Shown piece after piece: positions 36,101 to 44,321 of a stretch of DNA of 64,000 bases. Position 1 is the first letter of the stretch. Each line of letters starts with the position of its first letter. The notes below the pieces were generated by a model. It saw only the letters and a list, made by a program, of their open reading frames with translations. It had not been told where the DNA came from and ran no database searches. Position numbers and translations under genes: made by a program. The DNA comes from G965218495 sp965262785 (lineage in GTDB: Bacteria > Bacteroidota > Rhodothermia > Rhodothermales > Bin80): NCBI GenBank assembly GCA_965262785.1, contig OZ253559.1, positions 1,488,001-1,552,000 of the forward strand. The letters run 5' to 3'.

Positions 36101-38205
36101 CAACTGCGGGGCTCGGCGGTCTTGCCGCGATCGTTGCGCGCCATCGGATCGGCACCCAGTGCCAGCAGCCTCTCGACCACGGAGTTGTGGTTGCGCCAGG
36201 CGATATGCAGGGGTGTGTTGCCCATGGCATCTCTTGCATTCAGATCGGCTCCGGCCGCCGCAAGCGCCGCGATAACGGAGGCGCGGCTGTACTCCGCTGC
36301 CTCATGCAGCGCGGTCCTGCCCCTCAGGTCTTGGGCATCCACATTTGCGCCGGCCGCCAACAGCGAAGAAAGCGCGTGCAGGCCGTATCCCGAGTAGAGA
36401 TGCAAGGGTGTGCGACCCCACGTATCCACCAGAGTCACGTCGGCACCAGCCTCCAGGAGTGCGGTTATGACATCCTCATGCCGAGCTCCGAACAAGGGCG
36501 TCGCCCCCTTCCAGTCCCGGGCGTTGATCTCCGCGCCGGCAGCCAGGAGTGCGGCGATGACCGTGGTATCGGAGGCGTTGTGCAACGGGGTTGCACCGTA
36601 GTAGCTGCGGGCGTTGATATCCGCTCCCGCCTCCAGCAGCAGGGCCAGAATCAGGGGGTTCCTAATGGCTGACGGATTGTGCAGCGAGATCTCGCCCCGG
36701 TAGTTGCGCGCGTTGGGGTCCGCGCCCGCTTCAAGCAGGAGGTCCACAGCGGCCACATTCGCGCTTGCAGCAGCACGATGCAGCAAGGTCGCGCCTTGGT
36801 CATCCCGGCCGTTGATGTCTTGGCCTGCGGCCACGCACGCGCTCACCGCTTCGGGGGTGGCAGTCGCCAGGAACCCCGGGTTGGGCCAATTCTCACAATG
36901 GGTGGGATCGGCCACCTCGCCGATGTCATTACGCGCCAAGGGGTTCGCCCCGAGTTCCAGCAACTTCTGCACCACAGCCGGGTCCGGCGTCCGTTGACGG
37001 CCTCGCAACCAGACGTGGAGGGGTGTGTTGCCTGAGTTGTCGCGCGCGTCCACATCCGCACCGGCGGCAACCAGCGCGGCAACTATGCCAGGATGCTGGC
37101 CGGATGCAACGGCTGCGTGCAGCGCGGTCCGTCCATCCTCTGTCCGCGCGTGTACATCCGCCCCGCCCTCGGCCAGGATTGCAATGGTGGCGAGGTTGCC
37201 GCCCCGATCCGCCGCCTGGTACAGCGGGGTCGTGCCCGCCAGATCCTGCGAATTCACATCCGCGCCGGCGGCCAGAAGAGCGGCGACAAGGTCAGATGAA
37301 CGATACGACCCAGCTGCCGCGTGCAGGGGGGTCTGGCCGCCTTTGTCTCGTGCGCTCACGTCCGCGCCCGCGGCTACGAGTGCAGCCACTGATACCGAGT
37401 CGGGGCTTGCGTGTAGCGGAGTCCTGCCGGCGTTGTCCCGCGCATTCGGGTCAGCGCCAGCGTCAAGCAATGTAAAAAAAACGGTGGGACTGTGAGTAGA
37501 GGATGAAATCAGACCATGCAGCGGGGTTTTGCCCCGACCGTCCCGGGAGTTCACATCCGCGCCTGCCGCCAGGAGCGTGACAACGGCAGAGTTGTTGCGC
37601 GCCCAGGCCGCAGCGTGGAGAGGGGTTTCCCCGTGGTAGTCCTGCGTATTTGGGTCCGCTCCTGCGCCTAGCAGCGCCCCGACAACGGTGCTGTCGGTAT
37701 AATTGCGGGACGCACGATGCAAGGGCGATTTACCATAGTCGTCCCGCGCACCTACATTCGCGCCCGCCTCCAGGAGTACGCGGATGAGAGCCGTGTCGCC
37801 GTACAGCGACGCTTTATGCAACGGGGTGTAGCCCTCGTCGTTGCGTGCCGAAGGATCAGCCCCCAGTTCCAGCAGCTTCATTGCAACGTCGGGGTACCTG
37901 TTCGAACAGGATGCATGCAAGGGCGCGTTGCCGACTGCGTCCCGGGCATCCGGGTCGGATCCGGCCGCAATAAGAGCAGCGACAACGGCCGGCAGACGAC
38001 TCGAGGCTGCCGCTTCGTGCAGCGGGGTCCTGCCAAGCGAGTCTCGTGCATTCACATCCGCACCGGCTTCGAGGCAGTTCGCGACCTGCGCGGCGATGGC
38101 CTGGGCGAAGAAGCGCCAGGCGCCCCAATCCTCGCATTTCGCCTGACCGGACGCGGGAGCCGTGCACAGGAGGGCGATGGCTGTGACCAGGGTGAATGGT
38201 TTCAT
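33148..38205 (-). CDS. Giant secreted ankyrin-repeat protein B
   Basis: A 1685-residue paralogue of protein A, collinear with it nearly end to end. The signal peptide is MKPFTLVTAIALLCTAPASG. It has five C-x2-W-x16-C modules rather than six. The 75-residue difference is one block near the N-terminus, containing a module (PSHCENW in A), lost between two similar RND.G/GND.G sites. One extra cysteine (HASCSNRY) appears in an early repeat. Some repeats differ by clusters of substitutions. No catalytic domain is visible. A surface or periplasmic binding role is inferred from the signal peptide and repeats. Confidence 0.93.
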   Translation of the reverse strand: MKPFTLVTAIALLCTAPASGQAKCEDWGAWRFFAQAIAAQVANCLEAGADVNARDSLGRTPLHEAAASSRLPAVVAALIAAGSDPDARDAVGNAPLHASCSNRYPDVAMKLLELGADPSARNDEGYTPLHKASLYGDTALIRVLLEAGANVGARDDYGKSPLHRASRNYTDSTVVGALLGAGADPNTQDYHGETPLHAAAWARNNSAVVTLLAAGADVNSRDGRGKTPLHGLISSSTHSPTVFFTLLDAGADPNARDNAGRTPLHASPDSVSVAALVAAGADVSARDKGGQTPLHAAAGSYRSSDLVAALLAAGADVNSQDLAGTTPLYQAADRGGNLATIAILAEGGADVHARTEDGRTALHAAVASGQHPGIVAALVAAGADVDARDNSGNTPLHVWLRGRQRTPDPAVVQKLLELGANPLARNDIGEVADPTHCENWPNPGFLATATPEAVSACVAAGQDINGRDDQGATLLHRAAASANVAAVDLLLEAGADPNARNYRGEISLHNPSAIRNPLILALLLEAGADINARSYYGATPLHNASDTTVIAALLAAGAEINARDWKGATPLFGARHEDVITALLEAGADVTLVDTWGRTPLHLYSGYGLHALSSLLAAGANVDAQDLRGRTALHEAAEYSRASVIAALAAAGADLNARDAMGNTPLHIAWRNHNSVVERLLALGADPMARNDRGKTAEPRSCENWNTRLFREQIDIEGLRECLASGWEISAPNSDGYTPLELAFGRWPSGRSNSAVALLLEAGADPNGGDRRNMTPLHRAASSGDLSTVELLLEAGADLSARDERGGTPLHLATRNDNHDVAQRLLDAGADVHARDRDGDTPLHWALRYRRSGGLTAALLSEAGADVNALNASNWTPLHFAIVSSREEHVAWLLERGADPNARATNGETPLHILAGESDNLAQLHALLAGGADINAPDTQGTTPLHRAAARKNLAIVNSLLDAGADVNVRAEDGDTPLHRVVLHWRDRYSNDPAESERDTAVVATLVRAGVDMKARNSSGETALGSAGRNGDARLVSKLLELGAPPEPGVKAVTPHPIPVCDWASQDLFAFAPLVSLEGCLEDGVEVNAPDRWGNSPLHRILDGLHWSHRFAPAAIAALLRAGADANARDGFGMPPLHRAAEGTRDFPAGGPVGVPDVVAALLAGGADVNGPDTQGNTPLHRAATRNNPATVNSLLEAGAIVNARNQSGATPLHSASGLSGHPAMVRLLIRAGADTNALAENGETPLHTAVREQNAEVAAALLELGADPTLVDDSGTIADPASCHKWPSPVFFHHASAATVARCIESGAEVNAKARYDRMRNSSGQLESYGGGSTPLHVAAGWTRDPAVITLLVGAGADVNTRNRHDYSPLHYAARDNTDPAVIAALVAAGAEVNAWASGSLPGYPYTKWDATPLHEAALNHSPAIAVALLDAGADVNAVAAGGRMPLHRAAAENVNPAVIAELLSRGAKVNAKLPGGRTPLHEAAAKNRNPAILVMLAEAGAEVNAQGASYEVWSDRESMPALRELRVGFGTPWGGYTSTSENTGIRTPLHEAVLGRGDSAVVATLIAAGADVNAKADLGGVILEPAATPLYWAVSANPDPAVLDLLLRAGADVNARGGSGRTPLHEAALRNPVLFPILLELGADPEVVDRYGKTPMDYAVENRWLQGWKTVRRLVEERENEQD

Positions 38206-38262
38206 CTCTTTACATTGGTTGATTCTGCAGCTCCCAACAAGTAATGTCTGATATACACGAAT

Positions 38263-38430
38263 TCACCCAAAGTTGACCCAACATGCGACTCCAATTCTGG
38301 CATGTTTCTCCTCTGAATTCATCAACCTCGTGATATTCACCATACCCTGCGGCCACAGCTTTTCAGCCGAGTAGTCCATAGGAGTCTTACCAGGCCGGTC
38401 GAGTGCGTCGGGATCGGCGCCCTGAGTGCT
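38263..38430 (-). pseudogene. C-terminal remnant of another ankyrin gene (locus B)
   Basis: The minus strand encodes GADPDALDRPGKTPMDYSAE, then WPQGMVNITRLMNSEEKHA, matching the last ankyrin repeat and capping helix of the intact proteins. It occupies the same position upstream of gene B as the remnant upstream of gene A, and the two flanks are similar in sequence (for example around 38235-38310 and 30325-30400). Confidence 0.75.
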
Positions 38431-39279
38431 CACGAGGCGGTGATGTACCCCATGCTCCGAATCCAAGGCCTGTGCGGCAGACAGCCCGTTGCCGCTGGCT
38501 TGTATGTGGCGTTGAATTCGGTGATATAGCGGCCGTAGCACTGCAACGGTGCTAGGCGGTAGCAATAGCCGCATCGCACAGTGGTTCTACAGGTGCAAGC
38601 ACGGTAGCCATAAGGCATGCAGAAATCATTTCTATATCTGGCTAACCAGGTCAAGAAAGCTATGGCACACTTCTTCAATGATCGAGAAAAGTGCAAATCC
38701 GAAGTATACTTGGAAGGCTGAGGCCAAGGAATCCGACTGCACAGCATCCTGGTACCCGCACGCAATGGGCTTTTCTTGGCCTCGAGGCAGCTTCTGCATT
38801 GATTTCCATATTGACAACTGGCAGATCTGCTTCCTGCGCACGCAAATCAGGCGCCGTGAACATGAGCTATGTTCAGTCCGGTCCAAGGCTGGTCGCGCGC
38901 AATCCGGCAATTGGGAGCACCCGCAAGTCTGCAAGAATTGCTGGTAGGGAAGGTATGGCCTCGCGCCGTTTGGCATTGTAGCGAGCGCCACTCGCTGTAA
39001 CGCGGCTGGCGCCAACGCCCAGTCCATTTATGCCAGACTGCCGGTGGATTCTGGCGCAGCGCGTGGGGTAGTCATCCCTATCGGGTGGTGCGCACCATGG
39101 CATTGGCCGCCGGACGGCAATAGTACTTGCCGGTAGTGCAGGTTGGACGCTGCAATGCTACGGAAGCCCCCAGATGGCTCTTTCGGTGCCGCCGTGCGGC
39201 AGGGTTGCACATCTGCGCAGCGTCCGCAGCCGACGCTCCCTGATATGCCAAAGAGTCGGAAGTCCTGGGTTACGTAACG
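38431..39279. other. Region without recognisable genes
   Basis: About 850 bases between the ankyrin remnant and the second M16 gene. The open frames are short and mixed on both strands, with no recognisable product. Confidence 0.35.
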
Positions 39280-42033
39280 CTAGTCGTTGGTCAGGGTGTT
39301 TCCGTCGGCGTCAATCAAGATGAGTTCTCCGATTCCAAGGTCCCGAATGCCTTCCTCGATTACCGCGCGGTCTCCTACCACGATCCATACCAAGTTGTCG
39401 GGCCGGATCACGTCATGGGCCGCCTGGGTGACCTGCGCCACATTTAGCGAGCGCACCTGCGACGTATAGGTGTCGTAATAGTCCTCAGGCAGGTCGTATT
39501 CCACCATCGTAAGGATGTCGCCTCCCACAGCGTTGTTGGTTTCCCATTGCCCGGCAAGCGTGAGGGTTAGGTTTTGCTGGGCCTTCAGTACCTCGTCCTC
39601 AGACGGCGGGTGGTGTCCCAGAATGCCGCGGAGCTCGTTTTGAATCTCCGTAATCGATTCGCTCGTCTTGTCCGTCTGAACCGGGGCGTACACAATAAAG
39701 GGGCGTTGCCCACGCGCGCGCAAAAGCAATGAGCTGGCGCCATAGGACCAACCCTTGTCTTCGCGGAGGTTCATGTTTATACGCGAAACGAATGCCCCAC
39801 CAAGGAGCGTGTTCATCGTCTCAATGGCGATATTGTTCGGCGTGTTGCGCGGCGGTGCAACATGACCTGCGAAAATGATCGATTGCCCAGACCCAGGACG
39901 GTCTAGCAAGTACACCACCGGCGCATCCTTGTGAGGTACTTCGGCGATGTTCTTGTGCGGAACGGCTGCCGATTTCCAGCTTCCGAAGCGTTCCTCAAGC
40001 AGTGGCTCTATCTCCGCGAGGGTGATGTCGCCCACAACGACTAGCGTTGCATTGTTGGGCCTAAACCAGGTCTGATGGAATGCGGCCAGGTCCTCACGCG
40101 ATAGGCTCGACACCGACGCTTCAGTGCCGCTGCCTGTATACGGCAAGCTATAAGCATGGCCCGCCCCGTACAGCAGTTGCGGGAAGACGCGAAGGGCCAT
40201 CTGGACTGGTGAAGCCTTCTCTCTCTGTATTTGGGCCAAGCGCTGCTGCCTGAGGCGATCGAAGTCCGCCTGCGGGAAGGACGGGTTAAGGATGACATCA
40301 GCGAACAGGTCCAGGCTTGCGGCCAGATTCTCTTTTAGCGCGGAAAGGACCACCGTGGCTCCGTCCATGGAGGAGCCGGTGCCAATTGCCGCTCCCAGAT
40401 TTGCCAGGCGATCATTGATCTCCAGAGCAGTCATGTTATGCGTGCCTTCGTCAAGCATGCTTAAGGCAAGGCTTGCAGTACCCTGCGCGGCGTTTTGATC
40501 CGCCGCATACCCCGCATCCAAAAAGAGCGTCAGGTTTACCACAGGTGTGGCGTGCCGCTCGGCTAGCAGCACCGCAATGCCATTAGACAACTTGTCCCTA
40601 TGTATGATGGGAAACTTGGCATCTGGTGGCGAAGCAACTTTGGGCAAAGCATCCCGCGTTGCTCCTTCCGCCTCTGCGCTGAGTTGAGCAAACGGGTGGA
40701 CTTCAAGGACATAAACGCCATCGGATAGCCACCGGACGGCTGCGTCGCGGACGCTCTCTGACGTAGCACTATCCTTGTCGTGGAATTCCTTCTTATAGGC
40801 ATCCGGCGAGCCGCCGTACACCTCGCCACTTGCCAGGATGTCCGACTTACCGCCAAAGCCCCCAATGCGCTCTACGCCGCGGATGAATGCCGCCTTATCC
40901 TGCGTGATCACTCGGCGCAGTTCCTCCGCTGTTGGACCCTCAGCCAAAAACCGGGCCAACTCCTCCTCGAGCGCTGCCTCTACAGCCGCCAGATCCTGAC
41001 CGGGCTTGGCCGTGCCTGTTACCATGAATTGGCTGCCAATCTCGCTGCCACTCACATAGGCGCCTACATTGGTGGCAATCTGATCGGTGTAGACCAAGCG
41101 CTTGTAGAAGCGGGAGTTCTTGCCGCTTGCCAACACCGAGGCGGCCAGGTCAAGAAGGTGATAGTCATCGGAATAGATTTCCGGCACATTCCAGACTTTG
41201 TAGATCCGCGCCTGCGGCACGCGGTCCTGCATGATTTCGCGTTGCTCGCCGGTACGCTTGGCAACCCACGAGTCGAAGTGTGTAACTGGCGGGCCCGGCG
41301 GGATGTCGCCAAAGTATTTGTCGGCCAGTGCCTTGGCCTCCGCCGCGTCAATGTCTCCGGCGATCGCCACCACCGCGTTGTTGGGGCCGTAGTACGTCTT
41401 GAACCACTCGTGCACATCCTCCACGGTCGCCGCATCAAGGTCGTCCATCGAACCGATGACCGTATGGGCGTACGGATGGCGTTTGGGGTAGGTGGCGTTG
41501 ACAATCCTGTTGAATACCTGCCCGTATGGCTGATTTTCGCCTTGCCGCTTCTCGTTCTGCACCACGCCGCGCTGCTCATCTAGCTTTTCCTGGTCTATGG
41601 CGCCAAGCAAGTGCCCCATGCGGTCAGATTCCATCCAAAGCGCTAACTCAACGGCATTCTTGGGAACGTTCTGAAAGTAGTTTGTCCGGTCCGTATTGGT
41701 GGTGCCGTTCAGGTCTGTTGCGCCGGCCCGCTCAAGCACCTGAAAGTAGTCGTTGTTGTAATTCTCCGAGCCGTTGAACATCAGGTGTTCAAAGAGATGG
41801 GCGAAACCGCTCCGACCCTCCGGCTCATTCTTGGAGCCAACGTGGTACCACACGTTGATTGCTACGATGGGCGCCTTGCGGTCCTCATGTACGATGAGCG
41901 TAAGCCCGTTGTCAAGTGTAAACTTCTCGTACGGGATGTCCGGCAGCCCCGTGGGCATGATGCCAGACTCCTGACCGCTAGCAACAGGAACCAAGAGGAG
42001 TGCGGTCACTAGGGAAAGTAGCACGTGTTTCAT
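39280..42033 (-). CDS. M16 family zinc metallopeptidase (copy 2)
   Basis: A 917-residue secreted peptidase; the signal peptide MKHVLLSLVTALLLVPVASG fixes the start at 42033. Zinc motif HLFEH, then NGTTNTDRTNYF and LDEQRGVVQNEKRQ are intact in the first M16 half, and the second half carries the R/Y-type substrate-pocket region (SRINMNLREDKGWSYGASS). It is closely similar throughout to the gene at 18086-20758. The two M16 genes lie on either side of the ankyrin array and in the same direction. Likely a periplasmic oligopeptidase. Confidence 0.95.
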   Translation of the reverse strand: MKHVLLSLVTALLLVPVASGQESGIMPTGLPDIPYEKFTLDNGLTLIVHEDRKAPIVAINVWYHVGSKNEPEGRSGFAHLFEHLMFNGSENYNNDYFQVLERAGATDLNGTTNTDRTNYFQNVPKNAVELALWMESDRMGHLLGAIDQEKLDEQRGVVQNEKRQGENQPYGQVFNRIVNATYPKRHPYAHTVIGSMDDLDAATVEDVHEWFKTYYGPNNAVVAIAGDIDAAEAKALADKYFGDIPPGPPVTHFDSWVAKRTGEQREIMQDRVPQARIYKVWNVPEIYSDDYHLLDLAASVLASGKNSRFYKRLVYTDQIATNVGAYVSGSEIGSQFMVTGTAKPGQDLAAVEAALEEELARFLAEGPTAEELRRVITQDKAAFIRGVERIGGFGGKSDILASGEVYGGSPDAYKKEFHDKDSATSESVRDAAVRWLSDGVYVLEVHPFAQLSAEAEGATRDALPKVASPPDAKFPIIHRDKLSNGIAVLLAERHATPVVNLTLFLDAGYAADQNAAQGTASLALSMLDEGTHNMTALEINDRLANLGAAIGTGSSMDGATVVLSALKENLAASLDLFADVILNPSFPQADFDRLRQQRLAQIQREKASPVQMALRVFPQLLYGAGHAYSLPYTGSGTEASVSSLSREDLAAFHQTWFRPNNATLVVVGDITLAEIEPLLEERFGSWKSAAVPHKNIAEVPHKDAPVVYLLDRPGSGQSIIFAGHVAPPRNTPNNIAIETMNTLLGGAFVSRINMNLREDKGWSYGASSLLLRARGQRPFIVYAPVQTDKTSESITEIQNELRGILGHHPPSEDEVLKAQQNLTLTLAGQWETNNAVGGDILTMVEYDLPEDYYDTYTSQVRSLNVAQVTQAAHDVIRPDNLVWIVVGDRAVIEEGIRDLGIGELILIDADGNTLTND

Positions 42034-42094
42034 TGCAGCGGTATGGGCTCTATATGGAAGGAAACTGCGATATACCAATTCAACGCACTATTTG

Positions 42095-42817
42095 TTACGG
42101 AGCAGAGGCCTGCGGAGCGACGTGGTGCAGCACGTTGGCAAGGTCCCAGTCAAGTACCAATCCTTCAGCGGTGCGGCGGGCGTGACCGGTGCCGTAGAGG
42201 GCCTCAACAAGGTATAGGGCAGGTTCGTAGCTAAGGGCGCCGCCCACAGATGTGATGAACTTGCCATCGATGACCAGGTTGGCATCGTGTGCCACATCAA
42301 CGTCAGGATACAATTGAGCCAAGCGGTCGCGATCGGCGGGAAACGTTGTCACGGTTCTGCCGTCAACCAGACCGGTCCCAGCCAGCGGAAACGCGCCGTC
42401 ACACAAAGTGATAACGTAGCGAGCCCGTTGGGCAGCCGCATGCAGCCAGATCATGAACGCATCATTTCCCAGGTCTGCGTCCATACTCTGCTCCGTACTT
42501 GGAACTACGAGAATATCGATCAGGGGCGCAGAAGCAAACGAGTGGTGGGGGACGATGGTGATGCCTTCAAATGTCGTTAGTGGCTTTCCGTCAGGAGAAA
42601 CGACGAAGGGCGCGATGTAGTTGACGGAATCTCGAAAGATCGAGTGATGCAGGACATCGTAGGGTGCCATGAGTTCGGAGTTGTAAACGGATTCTAGCAC
42701 TACAAATCCTGCGGTAAGCACGCCTGCGGGTGATTCGAGCTCCGATGGTGGGCCGTCCGCGCAACTGCTTCCCAACAATGCTAAGAGGAGGCCTAGATGG
42801 CAGCTACGGATTTTCAT
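42095..42817 (-). CDS. DJ-1/PfpI-like lipoprotein
   Basis: A 240-residue protein with a lipoprotein signal (MKIRSCHLGLLLALLGSSC), so it is probably anchored in the envelope. The body is a DJ-1/PfpI domain: ILVVPSTEQS, then the nucleophile elbow VITLCDGAFPLAGTGLVDGR with its Cys, as in GlxA-type proteins. These domains are normally cytosolic or AraC-fused, so a lipid-anchored one is uncommon. The start at 42817 overlaps the serine hydrolase gene by 14 bases, suggesting translational coupling. Confidence 0.88.
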   Translation of the reverse strand: MKIRSCHLGLLLALLGSSCADGPPSELESPAGVLTAGFVVLESVYNSELMAPYDVLHHSIFRDSVNYIAPFVVSPDGKPLTTFEGITIVPHHSFASAPLIDILVVPSTEQSMDADLGNDAFMIWLHAAAQRARYVITLCDGAFPLAGTGLVDGRTVTTFPADRDRLAQLYPDVDVAHDANLVIDGKFITSVGGALSYEPALYLVEALYGTGHARRTAEGLVLDWDLANVLHHVAPQASAP

Positions 42818-43928
42818 TGGCGATAGCGTCAGCAAAAAGGGTTGCAATGCGCGTGGTTAGGTCCTGAATGCTGTTTGCTGTCAGGTTTACGTGGGATGCC
42901 ACTACGACGCGCGTGTCCGGCTGCATGATAAGCATCGTGGAGCCGCCTACTGAGCCGCCGCCGTGTGACAGGAACAGGTGGTCGTTATGTTGTTCTGCTC
43001 GCCATCCAAACCCGTATCCGGTGCCTGCGCCATCGGCAGTAGTCTGGCTGGTAAAGAGTACTTCACGGGCCTCATTGGAAAGGTATCCGTCATCCAAGTG
43101 GGCCTGCGCAAAGCGGGCCATATCCTCTACGGACGACAGGAAACCGCCGCCCGCCCACTTATAGCTGTTATCCACGTACGTCGCATTGACAAACCCGCCT
43201 TGCTCATTGCGCGCATAGAAGCGCACGCGCTGCACTATCAGACTGTCGGGGTGGTCTGCCACCGTGTGTACCAAGCCAAGCGGTCCAAAGACCTCACTGC
43301 GCATGGTTTCCAGAAAAGACGCGCCCGCAGCGCCTTCAATGACCGCGCTGATGAGATTCCATCCGTAACTGGAGTACAGGAATTTGGAGTCGGGCTCGTG
43401 CATGAGTGTGTCCGCAGCAAAGATGCCAACGCTCTCTTCGACCGTTCTATAGGGCTTGGCACTCAGGAACTCCGCACCCTGGTAGTGCCGGATGCCGCCG
43501 AGGTGGCCCCCAAGCTGTCGTGTGGTCAGTGGCCACCGCTTATCGGGAAAGTAGGGTGCGTAGTCCTGTACGGAAGCATCGAGAATCAGCCGTCCCTTGT
43601 CCCAGAGCCGCATGGCGGCGGCCGCTGTCATAGGCTTCGAAACGCTTCCGATGCGACCTTTACTCGTGGGCCACATAGGCACCCGCTGCTCCAGGTCGGC
43701 ATACCCAAAGCCTTCTGACCAAATGATCTGGCCGTTGATCATCACAGTTATCGCCAGCCCGGGGACTGGCCGCGCGGCCATCTCATCGGTCAGAAGGTGC
43801 CGGGCGACACTAACAGTATTGACGAGCCGGTAGGGCGCTGGGGCATGCTGTGCCAGCCCAGAAACTGGGCCCACTGAGTATACAGCAAATGCGAAAAGAA
43901 GCAAGCGAATTGGGTGAGTCATCGTCAA
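42804..43928 (-). CDS. Secreted serine hydrolase, beta-lactamase class C family
   Basis: A 374-residue penicillin-binding-protein-like hydrolase with a signal peptide (about residues 1-26). The SxxK motif is SVSK in GRIGSVSKPMTA, the tyrosine motif region is YSSYGWN, and the third motif region is HGGGSVGG. This family covers D-peptidases, esterases and LACTB-like proteases, so substrate cannot be stated. An ATG two codons in is an equally good start. It forms an operon with the DJ-1-like lipoprotein. Confidence 0.88.
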   Translation of the reverse strand: MTMTHPIRLLLFAFAVYSVGPVSGLAQHAPAPYRLVNTVSVARHLLTDEMAARPVPGLAITVMINGQIIWSEGFGYADLEQRVPMWPTSKGRIGSVSKPMTAAAAMRLWDKGRLILDASVQDYAPYFPDKRWPLTTRQLGGHLGGIRHYQGAEFLSAKPYRTVEESVGIFAADTLMHEPDSKFLYSSYGWNLISAVIEGAAGASFLETMRSEVFGPLGLVHTVADHPDSLIVQRVRFYARNEQGGFVNATYVDNSYKWAGGGFLSSVEDMARFAQAHLDDGYLSNEAREVLFTSQTTADGAGTGYGFGWRAEQHNDHLFLSHGGGSVGGSTMLIMQPDTRVVVASHVNLTANSIQDLTTRIATLFADAIANENP

Positions 43929-44274
43929 CAGAGCATGATGCTAATTGATGTGCGCAGGGCGCCAAGGCTCGCAATTCAAAGCCGCACCTTCCAGGAAGAT
44001 GCATCGTGGAAGGGCATCGGCGCAACCCGCATTTGGGCGCCAGCGGTCATTCTTGACGGCGGGTAGGCAATCAGGATTCCACAGCGACTAAGATCAGCAT
44101 TCGTGTATCCAGGTGTGTGACTCCCAGGTGTGGAATTGCGCGAAGCTCTCCTCACGTGCCCACGCTGCGGCTTGGCGAGCGTTCTGCGCGAGCAGGCACG
44201 TACGTAGCTCTACTTCGCCATTTTATGACTCAAACAGTATAGGTGGACACATTCTCCACATATAAGAAAAGGGT
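43929..44274. other. Intergenic region, no gene recognised
   Basis: About 350 bases between the serine hydrolase gene and the IS1634-type element. I see no protein or RNA gene in it. Confidence 0.35.
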
Positions 44275-44321
44275 GTACTCCCGCCTGGCTGGCACTACTT
44301 TTCTAACGCCGTGCGCCTGCC

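Noticed and set aside
25007..38205. CRISPR-like or satellite repeats in the 25-38 kb region
   Set aside because: The periodicity of about 99 bases is that of ankyrin codons (33 residues), the units vary at coding positions, and the frame stays open throughout.
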